Source of the DNA: Oscillospiraceae bacterium
GTDB lineage: Bacteria > Bacillota > Clostridia > Oscillospirales > QAMX01
DNA length: 40,458 nucleotides
NCBI GenBank assembly: GCA_015067705.1
Contig: SVLW01000017.1
Coordinates: 1-40,458, forward strand
Reading direction: 5' to 3'
This document shows positions 14,922 through 23,708 of the stretch, piece after piece. Each line of letters opens with the position of its first letter. Position 1 is the stretch's first letter. Made by a program: the position numbers and the translations under genes. The notes under the pieces were generated by a model that had not been told where the DNA came from, made no database searches, and saw nothing but the letters and a program-made list of their open reading frames with translations.

Positions 14922-16445
14922 TTAATAATAAATCTTTGCCAGTTCCTTATACTCGAGCTTGAGGGCCTGGTAGAGGCGATCGTAGAGGCGGAAGTAGCCG
15001 TCATAGATCTTGGCCTGGTCGGCGTCGGGCATGAGGGGCTCATTGGTGCGGATGATGGCGTCGCAGGCTTCCGGAACGCTGGAGTACAGGCCGGTGCCCA
15101 CTGCTGCCAGGATGGCAACGCCCAGAGCGCCGCCCTCGGAGGACTGAACAGTGGTGATGGGTGCGTTATAAACGTCGGCCTGGATCTTACGCCACAGCTT
15201 GCTCTTGCCGCCGCCGCCGGAGGCACGCACTTCGCTGGCGCTGATGCCGAAATCGCGGAGGATCTCGAGGCTGTCACGCAGGGAGAAGGCAACGCCTTCG
15301 AGGACGGAACGGATGAAGTGAGCGCGCTGATGCTGCAGGTTGATGCCGAAGAAGACACCGCGGGCATCTGCATCGCAGTGGGGAGTACGCTCGCCGATGG
15401 GGTAGGGCAGGTAGATGAGGCCATTGGAGCCGGCCTGGATCTTGGCGGCAGCCTGGTCCATCAGATAGTAGGGGTCAACGCCCATGACGTTGGCAACATC
15501 CATCTCCGGGCCGCAGAATGCATCGCGGAACCAGTGGAGGGAAGCGCCTGCGCCCTGGGTGCAGCCCATCAGGTGCCATGCACCGGGAACTGCGTGGCAG
15601 AAGCTCTGGATCACGCCGGAGGGATGAACCTTCACGGTGTCGGTATGAGCGAAGATGGTGGCGGAAGTACCGATCATAGCGGAAACGACGCCCTCGCGGA
15701 CGATACCGTTACCGACTGCACCGGCAGCCTGGTCACCGGCGCCGCCGGCGATGGGAGTACCAGCCTTCAGGCCGGTGAGAGCAGCGGCCTCAGAGTTCAC
15801 CACGGAGGAGATCACCGGGGACTCGTAAACAGGGGCCAGCCAATCCTTGTCAACATCAAGCTTCTCAAGAACTTCGTTGGACCAGCAGCGGTTTGCCACG
15901 TCCAGATACAGCATACCGGAGGCGTCGGAAACTTCCGTTGCGAACTCGCCGGACAGCTTATAGCGGATATAGTCCTTGGGCAGCAGGATCTTTGCGATCT
16001 TTGCATAGATTTCCGGCTCGTGGTTATAGACCCAGCGAACCTTGGGGGCGGTGAAGCCCACGAGAGCGGGGTTAGCGGTCAGCTCGATGAGATGCTCGGC
16101 GCCGATGATGGAGGTGATTTCCTCGCACTCGGCCACGGTACGCTGGTCGCACCACAGGATGGCGGGACGGAGCACCTTGCCGTTCTTGTCAAGGAGCACA
16201 GAGCCGTGCATCTGGCCGGACAGGCCGATGCCCTTGATTTCGGAAGCGTCGATATTTGCGGTGACCTGCTTCAGGGTCTCGCAAACGGCGTTCCACCACA
16301 GCTCCGGATCCTGCTCTGCCCAGCCGTTCTGGGGCTGTGCCATGGGATACTCGCGGAGTGCGGAAGCGATGGTCGTGCCGGCCTCGTCAAAGAGCACGGT
16401 CTTGGTGCCGGACGTACCGATGTCAATACCGATTAAGTATGCCAT
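14922..16445 (-). CDS. xylB: Xylulokinase
   Basis: FGGY-family kinase that phosphorylates D-xylulose to xylulose 5-phosphate for the pentose phosphate pathway. The 507 aa match the family. The N-terminal phosphate-binding motif GIDIGTSGTKTVLFDE, the substrate loop GLSGQMHGSVLLDKNG, the catalytic Asp238 in GGAGDQAAGAVGNG, and the C-terminal ATPase motif ASGGGGKSKLW are all present. ATG 16445 follows AGGAGG. It is monocistronic between a strong promoter and a perfect terminator hairpin. xylA is not in the window. FGGY kinases can differ in sugar choice, but the SGQMHG context favours xylulose. Confidence 0.92.
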   Translation of the reverse strand: MAYLIGIDIGTSGTKTVLFDEAGTTIASALREYPMAQPQNGWAEQDPELWWNAVCETLKQVTANIDASEIKGIGLSGQMHGSVLLDKNGKVLRPAILWCDQRTVAECEEITSIIGAEHLIELTANPALVGFTAPKVRWVYNHEPEIYAKIAKILLPKDYIRYKLSGEFATEVSDASGMLYLDVANRCWSNEVLEKLDVDKDWLAPVYESPVISSVVNSEAAALTGLKAGTPIAGGAGDQAAGAVGNGIVREGVVSAMIGTSATIFAHTDTVKVHPSGVIQSFCHAVPGAWHLMGCTQGAGASLHWFRDAFCGPEMDVANVMGVDPYYLMDQAAAKIQAGSNGLIYLPYPIGERTPHCDADARGVFFGINLQHQRAHFIRSVLEGVAFSLRDSLEILRDFGISASEVRASGGGGKSKLWRKIQADVYNAPITTVQSSEGGALGVAILAAVGTGLYSSVPEACDAIIRTNEPLMPDADQAKIYDGYFRLYDRLYQALKLEYKELAKIYY

Positions 16446-16576
16446 ATGGGGTTCCTCCTATAAGTATGGTTTATAATAGGTCATTTTTGCGTCAAAAATC
16501 GGGGAGGGGCGGCTTTCATCCCGCTTCGTCAGGATCCCTGCGGAAGCGGCAAAAAGCGCATACTCTTCCACTGGTG

Positions 16577-16605
16577 ATTATAGCACAGGCCTTTCCCGCT
16601 TTCAA
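16577..16605 (-). promoter_or_regulatory. Sigma-A-type promoter for xylB
   Basis: Minus-strand TTGAAA (16605-16600), a 17-bp spacer and a perfect TATAAT (16582-16577), preceded by TGTGC like an extended -10. The transcript would carry a leader of about 125 nt. Confidence 0.75.
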
Positions 16606-16707
16606 GCATAATTTCCCAGAGAAGAAAGCTTCCTGGAAAATTCCGGGAAACGGGGTTCCGATTTCCCCGCCGCCGGGAATCGATACCGGAAAAAGCGGAA
16701 ATTCGGC

Positions 16708-16736
16708 TTGAAAGCCAGGCGTTCCTATGGTATAAT
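16708..16736 (+). promoter_or_regulatory. Sigma-A-type promoter for the recJ operon
   Basis: TTGAAA (16708-16713), 17 bp, TATAAT (16731-16736). Start of transcription is expected near 16743, about 119 nt before the recJ start codon. Confidence 0.82.
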
Positions 16737-16770
16737 ATCATGATATAAAAGACTTCGTATGCAGGGTATC

Positions 16771-16830
16771 CATAGGTGCGGCAGGACGGGGAGCATCCCC
16801 TGGCAGATTTGCCGCCGCCCCCTATGTTTT
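16771..16830 (+). ncRNA. Structured recJ leader, attenuator-like
   Basis: CATAGG (16771-16776) pairs with CCTATG (16821-16826). Inside it GCGGCA (16778-16783) pairs with TGCCGC (16810-16815), and GGGG/CCCC closes an AGCAT loop (16788-16800). A competing hairpin GGCA-GATT-TGCC (16802-16813) is possible. TTTT and then CTT follow the outer stem. I do not recognise a known riboswitch, 6S or SRP RNA signature. Confidence 0.45.
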
Positions 16831-16861
16831 CTTGACACAAATTCGGAGAATGGAGGATTCA

Positions 16862-18952
16862 ATGAAACAGGGAAAAAAGTGGGTTTTCTCCGAACAGTAT
16901 TCCGAAGAAGCGGCCGAACGCATCGCCGCCGAGACCGGGTATTCCCGGCTGGCCTCCCGGGTGCTTGCGGCCCGCGGCGTCACCGACCGGGCAAGCGCCG
17001 AGGTATTTTTATCCAAATCCCCGAAGAATCTCTTCGACCCCATGCTGATGCCGGACATGGAGCGCGCCGTCGCGGTGATCCATGACGCACTTTCTAAGGG
17101 CGAGAAGATCGCGGTGTACGGCGACTATGACGTGGACGGCGTGACGGCCACTTCCATCATGATCAAATATCTCCGTGCCGAGGGCGCGGACTGCTGCTAT
17201 TATATTCCCGACCGCCTGAATGAAGGCTATGGCCTCAGTGCCTGCGCCATCAGGAAGCTTGCAGACGACGGCGTGCGCCTGATCGTCACGGTGGACACCG
17301 GCATCACGGCGCTTGAGGAAGTGAAGTTCGCTCACGAACTGGGCCTGCGGATCGTGGTGACGGATCACCATGAGTGCAAGGAGGAGCTGCCGGAGGCGGA
17401 GGCCGTGGTGAATCCCAAGCGGCCTGACGGACAGTATCCCTTCAAGGAGCTGGCCGGCGTGGGCGTGGCCTTCAAGCTGATCTGTGCCCTGGCCGGGCCG
17501 GAGCGCTTTGACGAGATCTTGTGCGATTATTCCTCTCTGACGGCTCTTGGCACCGTGGCGGACTTGATGCCCCTGGTGTCGGAAAACCGGGCCATCGCCT
17601 CTTTCGGCATGAAGATGCTGGAGGCCGATCTGGCCCCCGGGTATATCGCCCTGGCCCGCCACTGCGAGCTTGACGAGCACAAGCGCTCGAGTGCTGTCTC
17701 CATCAGCTTTGTGATCGCCCCCCGCATCAATGCGGCGGGACGCTTCGGCTGTGCGGAGAAATCCGTGGAGCTCTTTTTAACGGACGATCCCGCCCGGGCC
17801 GATATCCTGGCCGGGGAGCTCTGCGCCTTGAACCGCCAGCGCCAGAGCATGGAAAACGACATCCGGGATCAGGCCCTGGAGAAAATCGCAAAAGAATGCG
17901 ATATCGATAACGACCGGGCGGTGGTGCTCTGGAACGAGAACTGGCACCACGGCATCATTGGTGTCGTCACCTCAAAGCTGGCGGACACCCTGGGCAAGCC
18001 TGTGATCCTGCTCTGTGTAGAGGGGGACGAGGCCCGCGGCTCCGGCAGAAGCGTCGAGGGATTTAATTTATTCGGCGCACTGCAGGCCAATTCCCAGTAT
18101 CTTCTGAAATTCGGCGGCCACGAGCTGGCCTCCGGCCTGACCATCAAGACAGAGAATCTCGAGGCATTCCGGGAGGCCTTCCTCCGCTATGCCAATGCAG
18201 AGCTGAAGCCCGAGGAGTGCGTGCCCTCCATGAATGTGGACTGTGAGGCGGAACCTGCGGATTTCACCCTGGATTCTGTAGAGTCCCTCTCGATATTGGA
18301 GCCTTTCGGCATGGCGAATCCCCAGCCGCTTTTCTGCCTGCGGGATCTCCGGGTGGTGTGTGTGTCCTCCATCGGGGGCGACCGCCACACCCGTCTCATA
18401 CTGGCCTCCGGCCCCATGCGCTTTGACGCGGTGCATTTCGGCGCCTGTGCCAATGATGCCCCCTATATCAAGGGCAGCAGCGTGGACGTGGTGTTCTGCG
18501 CGGATATCAATCTCTTCCGGGGCAGAAGCGTCCAGTTCATCGTCCGCGACATTCGCCTGACGGAGAATCTCCGCCAGTGCAACGCCCGGGATATCTCCTA
18601 TTATCAGAACTTTATCGACCGCGGGGAGATCACTGCCCGCCAGGCCAACCACATCGCGCCCTGCCGCAATGAGCAGATCGCCGTGTGGAAGTATATTTCC
18701 GCAAATGCCGTAGACGGCAAGTTCCGCCGCCCGCCGGAGGACGTGGCCCTGCGCATCCGGGCAGAGCGGGGGATTCCCTTAAACGCCGGAAAGCTTCTGG
18801 TCTGCTGTGCGATTTTCCACGAGTTCGGACTCATGGATTTCCGCTATGACGGCGAAATTATGAAGATCCGCATTCCGGAAAACTGCCCCAAGCGAGACAT
18901 CTCCGGCTCGAAGCTCATGGCAAAGCTGAGAGCACTGGCGGCACTTACCTAA
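16862..18952 (+). CDS. recJ: Single-stranded-DNA-specific exonuclease RecJ
   Basis: 5'-3' exonuclease of the DHH phosphoesterase superfamily, acting in recombination and mismatch or base-excision repair. ATG 16862 with GGAGG 5 nt upstream gives 696 aa; in-frame starts at 16832 (TTG) and 16850 lack proper ribosome sites. Metal-binding motifs are DYDVDG (Asp88-Asp92) and DHH (168-170). DHHA1 features include ARGSGRSVEGFNLFGAL and KFGGHELASGLT, and an OB-type domain follows. The C-terminal 150 or so residues extend past the OB domain, as in many Firmicutes RecJ. It leads the recJ-rel-dtd-hemZ block. No apt gene lies between recJ and rel, unlike B. subtilis. Confidence 0.95.
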   Translation: MKQGKKWVFSEQYSEEAAERIAAETGYSRLASRVLAARGVTDRASAEVFLSKSPKNLFDPMLMPDMERAVAVIHDALSKGEKIAVYGDYDVDGVTATSIMIKYLRAEGADCCYYIPDRLNEGYGLSACAIRKLADDGVRLIVTVDTGITALEEVKFAHELGLRIVVTDHHECKEELPEAEAVVNPKRPDGQYPFKELAGVGVAFKLICALAGPERFDEILCDYSSLTALGTVADLMPLVSENRAIASFGMKMLEADLAPGYIALARHCELDEHKRSSAVSISFVIAPRINAAGRFGCAEKSVELFLTDDPARADILAGELCALNRQRQSMENDIRDQALEKIAKECDIDNDRAVVLWNENWHHGIIGVVTSKLADTLGKPVILLCVEGDEARGSGRSVEGFNLFGALQANSQYLLKFGGHELASGLTIKTENLEAFREAFLRYANAELKPEECVPSMNVDCEAEPADFTLDSVESLSILEPFGMANPQPLFCLRDLRVVCVSSIGGDRHTRLILASGPMRFDAVHFGACANDAPYIKGSSVDVVFCADINLFRGRSVQFIVRDIRLTENLRQCNARDISYYQNFIDRGEITARQANHIAPCRNEQIAVWKYISANAVDGKFRRPPEDVALRIRAERGIPLNAGKLLVCCAIFHEFGLMDFRYDGEIMKIRIPENCPKRDISGSKLMAKLRALAALT

Positions 18953-18998
18953 AAAAAGGACACCAATCGTCTGACAATCACCCGGACAGGGGGAGCCT

Positions 18999-21140
18999 AT
19001 GAAAGAACGTATTGAAGCGATCATACAGAGAATCAATTGCTCGGAGGCCGACGCCGCGCGTATCCGCGACGCCTTTGAGACCGCCGACGCCGCCCACAAG
19101 AGCCAGCTGCGCTCCAGCGGCGAGCCCTATATCATCCATCCCCTGGCGGTGGCAGAGATCCTCAGCGAGCTGGGTCTTGATCCCGACACCATCATTGCGG
19201 GTTTACTCCACGATATCATCGAGGATACCGAGTTTTCCTATCAGCAGGTGCGCCAGCGCTTCGGCACCTCGGTTGCCGACATGGTGGAGGGCGTCACGAA
19301 GCTGACCCGGATGGATTTCTCCAGCGCCGAGGAAGAGGAGGCGGAGAACATCCGCAAGATGTTCCTGGCCATGGCACGGGATATCCGCGTCATCATCATC
19401 AAGCTCACCGACCGTCTCCACAATATGCGGACCCTCATGTACCGTCCGCCCCACAAGCAGCGCAACAAGGCCCTTGAGACCATGCAGATCTACGCGCCCA
19501 TTGCCCATCGTCTGGGTATGAACAGCGTGAAGGTGGAGCTTGAGGATCTTTCCATCATGTATCTGGATCCCGTGGGCTATGAGGAGATCCAGGAGTACCT
19601 TGAAAAGAATAACCAGGAAGGCCGCGCCATGCTGAACCGCATCATGGCCCGTATGAAGGAGCGCCTGGCAGAACACGAGATCGAGGCAACGGTCTCCGGC
19701 CGCGTGAAGCATACCTACGGCATCTACCGCAAGGTCTATATGAACGGCCGCGATATCGACCAGGTGTATGATATCTACGCCATGCGCGTCATCGTGGACA
19801 CCATCCCCCAGTGCTATAACGTGCTGGGCATCGTGCACGAGCTGTATCATCCCATACCCGGCCGCTTCAAGGACTATATCTATACCCCCAAGCCCAATAT
19901 GTACCAGAGCCTGCATACCACCGTGGTCGGCCGCAGCGGCCAGCCCTTTGAGGTGCAGATCCGCACGAAAGAAATGCACAAGATGGCGGAATACGGTATC
20001 GCGGCCCACTGGAAGTATAAGCACAATATTACGAAAAACGGCGACGAGGCCCTCTTTGCCTGGGTGCGCCGCTTCATCGAAAACCAGCAGGAGACCGACA
20101 ACGAGGAATTCATCTCCGATCTCCGGGTGGAGCTTTTTGCCGACGAGCTCTTCGTCTTTACCCCCAAGGGCGACGTGATCAATCTGCCGGCAAACGCCAC
20201 GCCCATTGACTTCGCCTACGCCATCCACTCCGCGGTAGGCAACCGCATGGTGGGCGCCAAGGTGAATAACAAGATCGTCCCCCTGGACAGCAAGCTCACA
20301 AACGGCGATATCATCGAGGTCCTGACCTCCAATTCTGCCCGCGGCCCCAGCCGTGACTGGCTCACCATCGCAAAAACCGGCGAGGCCAGAAACAAGATCA
20401 AGCAGTGGTTCAAAAAAGAGCGCCGGGAAGAGAATATCCAGCTGGGCCGTGCGGAATTCGAGGCGGAGCTCCGCCGCAATCTCCTGGCCCGTGCCTTTGA
20501 AAACGAGGAATTCCGGGCAAATATCTTAAAAAAGCTGGACTTCCAGAACTTAGAGGATCTCTATGCGGCCATGGGCTATGGCGGCATCACCGTGCGGAAG
20601 GTCATCAACCGCATCGCCGACGAGCATACCCGCCAGGAGAAGCAGGCCCGGGGCCTTGCCCGTCCCATGCGGGAGACGAAGCCCACCTCCGGCGTCATCG
20701 TGGAGGGCATTGATAACTGCCTCGTGAAGTTCGCCCGCTGCTGTACGCCCATCCCCGGCGATCATATCATCGGCTTTATCACCAAGGGCTATGGCGTCAG
20801 CGTCCACCGCAGCGACTGTCCCAATATCGCCGGGATGCTGACGGATCCCGCCACGCAGGACCGGATGATCCGGGTCTCCTGGGCCTCCGCACCCTCTGAG
20901 CTTTATCAGACCGCATTACAGGTCATCGGCCGCAACCGCATCGGCATTCTGGCCGACGTGGCCACCGCCATCAGCGATATGAATATCCAGATGTCCTCCG
21001 TCTCCGCCCGGGCAAACGGCGGGGATGAGTCCATCATCGATCTGGTCATCAACCTCCGCAACGCGGAACAGTTGGGCTCCGTCCTCCTGCGCTTAAAGCG
21101 CATCGACGGCGTCAGCGACGTGACCCGCGTGGTGCGATAA
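18999..21140 (+). CDS. rel: Bifunctional (p)ppGpp synthetase/hydrolase
   Basis: Stringent-response enzyme of 713 aa. The hydrolase HD domain is intact, with His71-Asp72 and Glu75-Asp76 in HDIIEDTE. The synthetase domain has RFKD (289-292), the charge pattern of bifunctional Rel and not the EFDD of synthetase-only RelA. It also has PKPNMYQSLHTTV and FEVQIRT. TGS follows (ELFVFTPKGDVINLPANATPIDFAYAIHS), then the conserved-cysteine domain (CCTPIPGDHIIGF, HRSDCPN) and a C-terminal ACT domain. AGGGGGAG precedes ATG 18999. Located 46 nt after recJ, probably in the same transcript. Confidence 0.96.
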   Translation: MKERIEAIIQRINCSEADAARIRDAFETADAAHKSQLRSSGEPYIIHPLAVAEILSELGLDPDTIIAGLLHDIIEDTEFSYQQVRQRFGTSVADMVEGVTKLTRMDFSSAEEEEAENIRKMFLAMARDIRVIIIKLTDRLHNMRTLMYRPPHKQRNKALETMQIYAPIAHRLGMNSVKVELEDLSIMYLDPVGYEEIQEYLEKNNQEGRAMLNRIMARMKERLAEHEIEATVSGRVKHTYGIYRKVYMNGRDIDQVYDIYAMRVIVDTIPQCYNVLGIVHELYHPIPGRFKDYIYTPKPNMYQSLHTTVVGRSGQPFEVQIRTKEMHKMAEYGIAAHWKYKHNITKNGDEALFAWVRRFIENQQETDNEEFISDLRVELFADELFVFTPKGDVINLPANATPIDFAYAIHSAVGNRMVGAKVNNKIVPLDSKLTNGDIIEVLTSNSARGPSRDWLTIAKTGEARNKIKQWFKKERREENIQLGRAEFEAELRRNLLARAFENEEFRANILKKLDFQNLEDLYAAMGYGGITVRKVINRIADEHTRQEKQARGLARPMRETKPTSGVIVEGIDNCLVKFARCCTPIPGDHIIGFITKGYGVSVHRSDCPNIAGMLTDPATQDRMIRVSWASAPSELYQTALQVIGRNRIGILADVATAISDMNIQMSSVSARANGGDESIIDLVINLRNAEQLGSVLLRLKRIDGVSDVTRVVR

Positions 21141-21152
21141 GGAGTATTCCCC

Positions 21153-21611
21153 ATGATTGCAGTGATCCAGCGCGTTTCCCGCGCTTCCGTAAAAGTAGAG
21201 GAGAAGATCGAAGGGGCCTGTGAAAAAGGCTTTCTGGTGCTTCTGGGCGTCAAAAAAGGCGACACCCGGGAGGACGCCGACCTTCTGGCCGATAAGATCT
21301 GCGGCCTGAGAATATTTACCGACGAAAATGATAAAATGAATCTGGCGCTTTCTGACGTGGGCGGCACGATTCTCGCCATCTCCAATTTCACCCTGCTGGC
21401 GGACGCCTCTCACGGACGCCGCCCCAACTTCATGAATGCAGAGCTGCCCATCCAGGCGGATGAGCTTTACCGCCACTTCGTCCGGGCCTGCCGCATCAAG
21501 GGCATCCATACAGAGACCGGCGTGTTCGGCGCGCATATGGAGGTGGAGCTCTTGAATGACGGCCCTGTCACCATCCTCTTGGACTCCGAAAAACTCCGTA
21601 AGAAAGGATAA
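21153..21611 (+). CDS. dtd: D-aminoacyl-tRNA deacylase
   Basis: Removes D-amino acids mis-charged on tRNA; 152 aa as usual. Conserved features are MIAVIQRVSRASVKVE at the start, GDTREDADLLADKICGLRIF, and NDGPVTILLDSEK holding the Gly-cisPro element. The SQFTL signature reads SNFTL here, a Gln to Asn change within an otherwise conserved LADASHGRRPNF context. It follows rel by 12 nt, as in many Firmicutes, and precedes the metallo-hydrolase by 3 nt. Confidence 0.94.
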   Translation: MIAVIQRVSRASVKVEEKIEGACEKGFLVLLGVKKGDTREDADLLADKICGLRIFTDENDKMNLALSDVGGTILAISNFTLLADASHGRRPNFMNAELPIQADELYRHFVRACRIKGIHTETGVFGAHMEVELLNDGPVTILLDSEKLRKKG

Positions 21612-21614
21612 GAT

Positions 21615-22262
21615 ATGAAGATCCTGACATTTGTGGTAGGCATGGTGCAGACCAACTGCTATCTGGCCTTTGACGAGGAGAGCCGGGAGGGCTTTCTCGT
21701 GGATCCCGGCGACAATGCCCCCGCCATCCTCCGGGCCATCCGGGAGCATGGCGTGAAGCTCCGCTATATCCTCCTGACCCACAGCCATTTTGACCATATC
21801 ATGGCCCTCGCCGCCGTCGCCGCCGAGACCGGTGCGGAGATCGCCGTCCACGAACTGGAGGCAGGGGAGATCGAATCCCCCAGCGCCCAGGTGCTGCGCT
21901 CTCTGGGCCTGCGCGGCACCAGGATCCAGGCCACCCCGGTGGCCATCCGTCTGAAAGACGGCGATACCCTGACCTGTGCCGGGGAGACGCTCACCATTCT
22001 CCACACCCCCGGCCATACCGTGGGCTCTATTTGTATCGATACCGGGAAGGTGCTTTTCTCCGGCGATACGCTTTTCGAGGACGACTGCGGCCGCTGTGAC
22101 CTGCCCGGCGGGGATTATCAGGTGATGCTGCGCTCTCTGCGCCGCCTGGCGGATCTCCCCGGCGACCGGATCGTTTATCCCGGCCACGATGTTTCCACCA
22201 CCCTGGCCCGGGAGCGCGTCGCCAACGCGGATATGCGCCGCGGCATGGCGCTGTCCTTATGA
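21615..22262 (+). CDS. Metallo-beta-lactamase-fold hydrolase (GloB/YqgX-like)
   Basis: 215 aa. It shows the glyoxalase-II-like metal ligands: THSHFDHI (HxHxDH), HTPGHTVGS, FSGDTLFEDDCGRCDLPGGD and YPGHDVST. Family members include hydroxyacylglutathione hydrolase and the B. subtilis YqgX type. Gram-positive clostridia generally lack glutathione, so a bacillithiol- or cysteine-thioester or other small thioester substrate is possible, but this is inference. It is placed between dtd and hemZ and overlaps hemZ by ATGA (22259-22262), an arrangement frequent in clostridia. Confidence 0.88.
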   Translation: MKILTFVVGMVQTNCYLAFDEESREGFLVDPGDNAPAILRAIREHGVKLRYILLTHSHFDHIMALAAVAAETGAEIAVHELEAGEIESPSAQVLRSLGLRGTRIQATPVAIRLKDGDTLTCAGETLTILHTPGHTVGSICIDTGKVLFSGDTLFEDDCGRCDLPGGDYQVMLRSLRRLADLPGDRIVYPGHDVSTTLARERVANADMRRGMALSL

Positions 22263-23677
22263 GAATTGAGATCACGGGCCTTGACGCCCGTTATACCATG
22301 GAGCAGCTTTGCTCCATGCTGCTGCCCGGCGCGGACGGGGACTGTGTCTGCCGTGTGACGTGCCGGGATAACCGCCGCAGCGCCGCGGTGCGCCTCAAAG
22401 TAGGGGAACGCACCACCCGCGGCGCCGCCCGCTGTACCGTGCCGCCGGATCCCCACACCGCCGTGAATTTAGAGCGGCGCATGGTGGCCCGGGCGACTTA
22501 CCGCGCCATCTGCGACTATCTGGAAGAGCGTCCCCAGTGGGGCATGCTCTCCGGCGTGCGGCCCGCGAAACTGGTGCGGGCGCATCTGGAGCAGGGCGGC
22601 AGCGCCCGGGGAGCCGCAGGCTTTCTCCGGCGGGAATATGACGTGTCGCCGGAAAAGGCGGCGCTTTGTCTCGAGACCGGACGTGTGGCGGCGGCGCTGA
22701 ACCGCTCCTTCCGTCCGGGAGATTTTTATCTCTACGCCCATGTGCCCTTCTGTCCCACCCGCTGCAGCTATTGCTCCTTCATCACCGCGGCAGGGGATGC
22801 CTTCGCCCGCTGGGGCGGGGACTATTTCCGCCGGCTCCTTGACGAGCTCTCCATGCTGCGCCGCCTGACGGAGGCGCGGGGGATGTACGGCCGGGGCATC
22901 TATATCGGCGGCGGCACCCCCGCCATCTATTCTCCGGAGGAGCTCACTGCCCTCTGCGCGGCACTCACCGCCGCGTGCGGCGGAAATCCGGAGGAATTCA
23001 CCGTGGAGGCCGGACGGCCCGACGCCATCACGGCGGAGAAGCTCTCCGCCCTGCGCCGGGGCGGCGTCACCCGCATCTGCGTGAATCCCCAGACCATGAA
23101 TGACCGCACGCTCACCCTCATCGGCCGCGCCCATACGGCGGAGGACACCCGCCGGGCCTATCTGCTGGCAAGGGAGGCGGGATTTTCCACCATCAACTGC
23201 GACCTGATCGCCGGTCTCCCCGGCGAGAGCGTCGGGGACTTTGGCGAAAGCCTTCAGGAGATCCTGTCCTGGGATCCCGAGAACATCACCGTCCACACCC
23301 TGGCCATCAAGCGGGGCAGCAGCATGAACGCCGCCGGCGTCCGCCAGGCCAGCCCCGAAGAACTGCGGGAAATGCTCGCCCTCACGGAAGATACCCTCCG
23401 CGCCGCGGGATACACGCCCTATTATCTCTACCGCCAGAAGTATACCGGCGGCGGCTTTGAGAACATCGGCTGGGCAAAGCCCGGGCGTATCTGCCGCTAT
23501 AACGTGGCCATGATGGAGGAGATCGGCGATATCTTCTCCGCAGGCGCGGGCGCCGTCACAAAGCTCACTTCCCGGGAATTCGCCCGGTTCTCTAATCCCA
23601 AATACCCGGCGGAATATCTGGCCGCAGACGGCTTTGACGCCCGGTATCGGGAGCTTTTGGCCTATTACGGGGACTGA
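22259..23677 (+). CDS. hemZ: Radical SAM coproporphyrinogen dehydrogenase-like protein HemZ
   Basis: 472 aa. A variable N-terminal region of about 150 residues precedes a radical SAM core. The core has the iron-sulfur motif CPTRCSYC (Cys-x3-Cys-x2-Cys) after YAHVPF, then YIGGGTPAIYSPEEL, FTVEAGRPDAIT, RICVNPQTMND and NCDLIAGLPGES. The C-terminal part contains YYLYRQKYTGGGFENIGWAKPG, typical of HemZ. HemN-family enzymes convert coproporphyrinogen III to protoporphyrinogen IX without oxygen. The true role of HemZ in anaerobes lacking a full haem pathway is unclear. Translationally coupled to the upstream hydrolase. Confidence 0.92.
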   Translation: MRIEITGLDARYTMEQLCSMLLPGADGDCVCRVTCRDNRRSAAVRLKVGERTTRGAARCTVPPDPHTAVNLERRMVARATYRAICDYLEERPQWGMLSGVRPAKLVRAHLEQGGSARGAAGFLRREYDVSPEKAALCLETGRVAAALNRSFRPGDFYLYAHVPFCPTRCSYCSFITAAGDAFARWGGDYFRRLLDELSMLRRLTEARGMYGRGIYIGGGTPAIYSPEELTALCAALTAACGGNPEEFTVEAGRPDAITAEKLSALRRGGVTRICVNPQTMNDRTLTLIGRAHTAEDTRRAYLLAREAGFSTINCDLIAGLPGESVGDFGESLQEILSWDPENITVHTLAIKRGSSMNAAGVRQASPEELREMLALTEDTLRAAGYTPYYLYRQKYTGGGFENIGWAKPGRICRYNVAMMEEIGDIFSAGAGAVTKLTSREFARFSNPKYPAEYLAADGFDARYRELLAYYGD

Positions 23678-23708
23678 TGCCCCCGTCCCGTTTCCGAAAG
23701 GAGGCACC

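Larger units (their letters stand above)
16446..16861. other. Divergent regulatory region between xylB and recJ
   Basis: 416 bp without a gene. It holds divergent sigma-A promoters for xylB and recJ, a leader of about 125 nt for xylB with a CCGCTTC/GAAGCGG hairpin (16521-16549), and a structured leader for recJ. Between the promoters are two TTCCNGGAA palindromes at 16630-16638 and 16641-16649, with centres 11 bp apart. Confidence 0.7.

Noticed and set aside
14883-16436. Open reading frame of 517 codons antisense to xylB
   Set aside because: Low-complexity Gly/Ala/His/Asp-rich translation and begins inside the terminator hairpin; xylB on the other strand is unambiguous.
16743-16833. 6S RNA, small SRP RNA or a known riboswitch upstream of recJ
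   Set aside because: Length of about 90 nt is too short for 6S, the conserved SRP tip (GGAAGG...AGCAG-type) is absent, and no known aptamer core was recognised; kept only as an unnamed structured leader.
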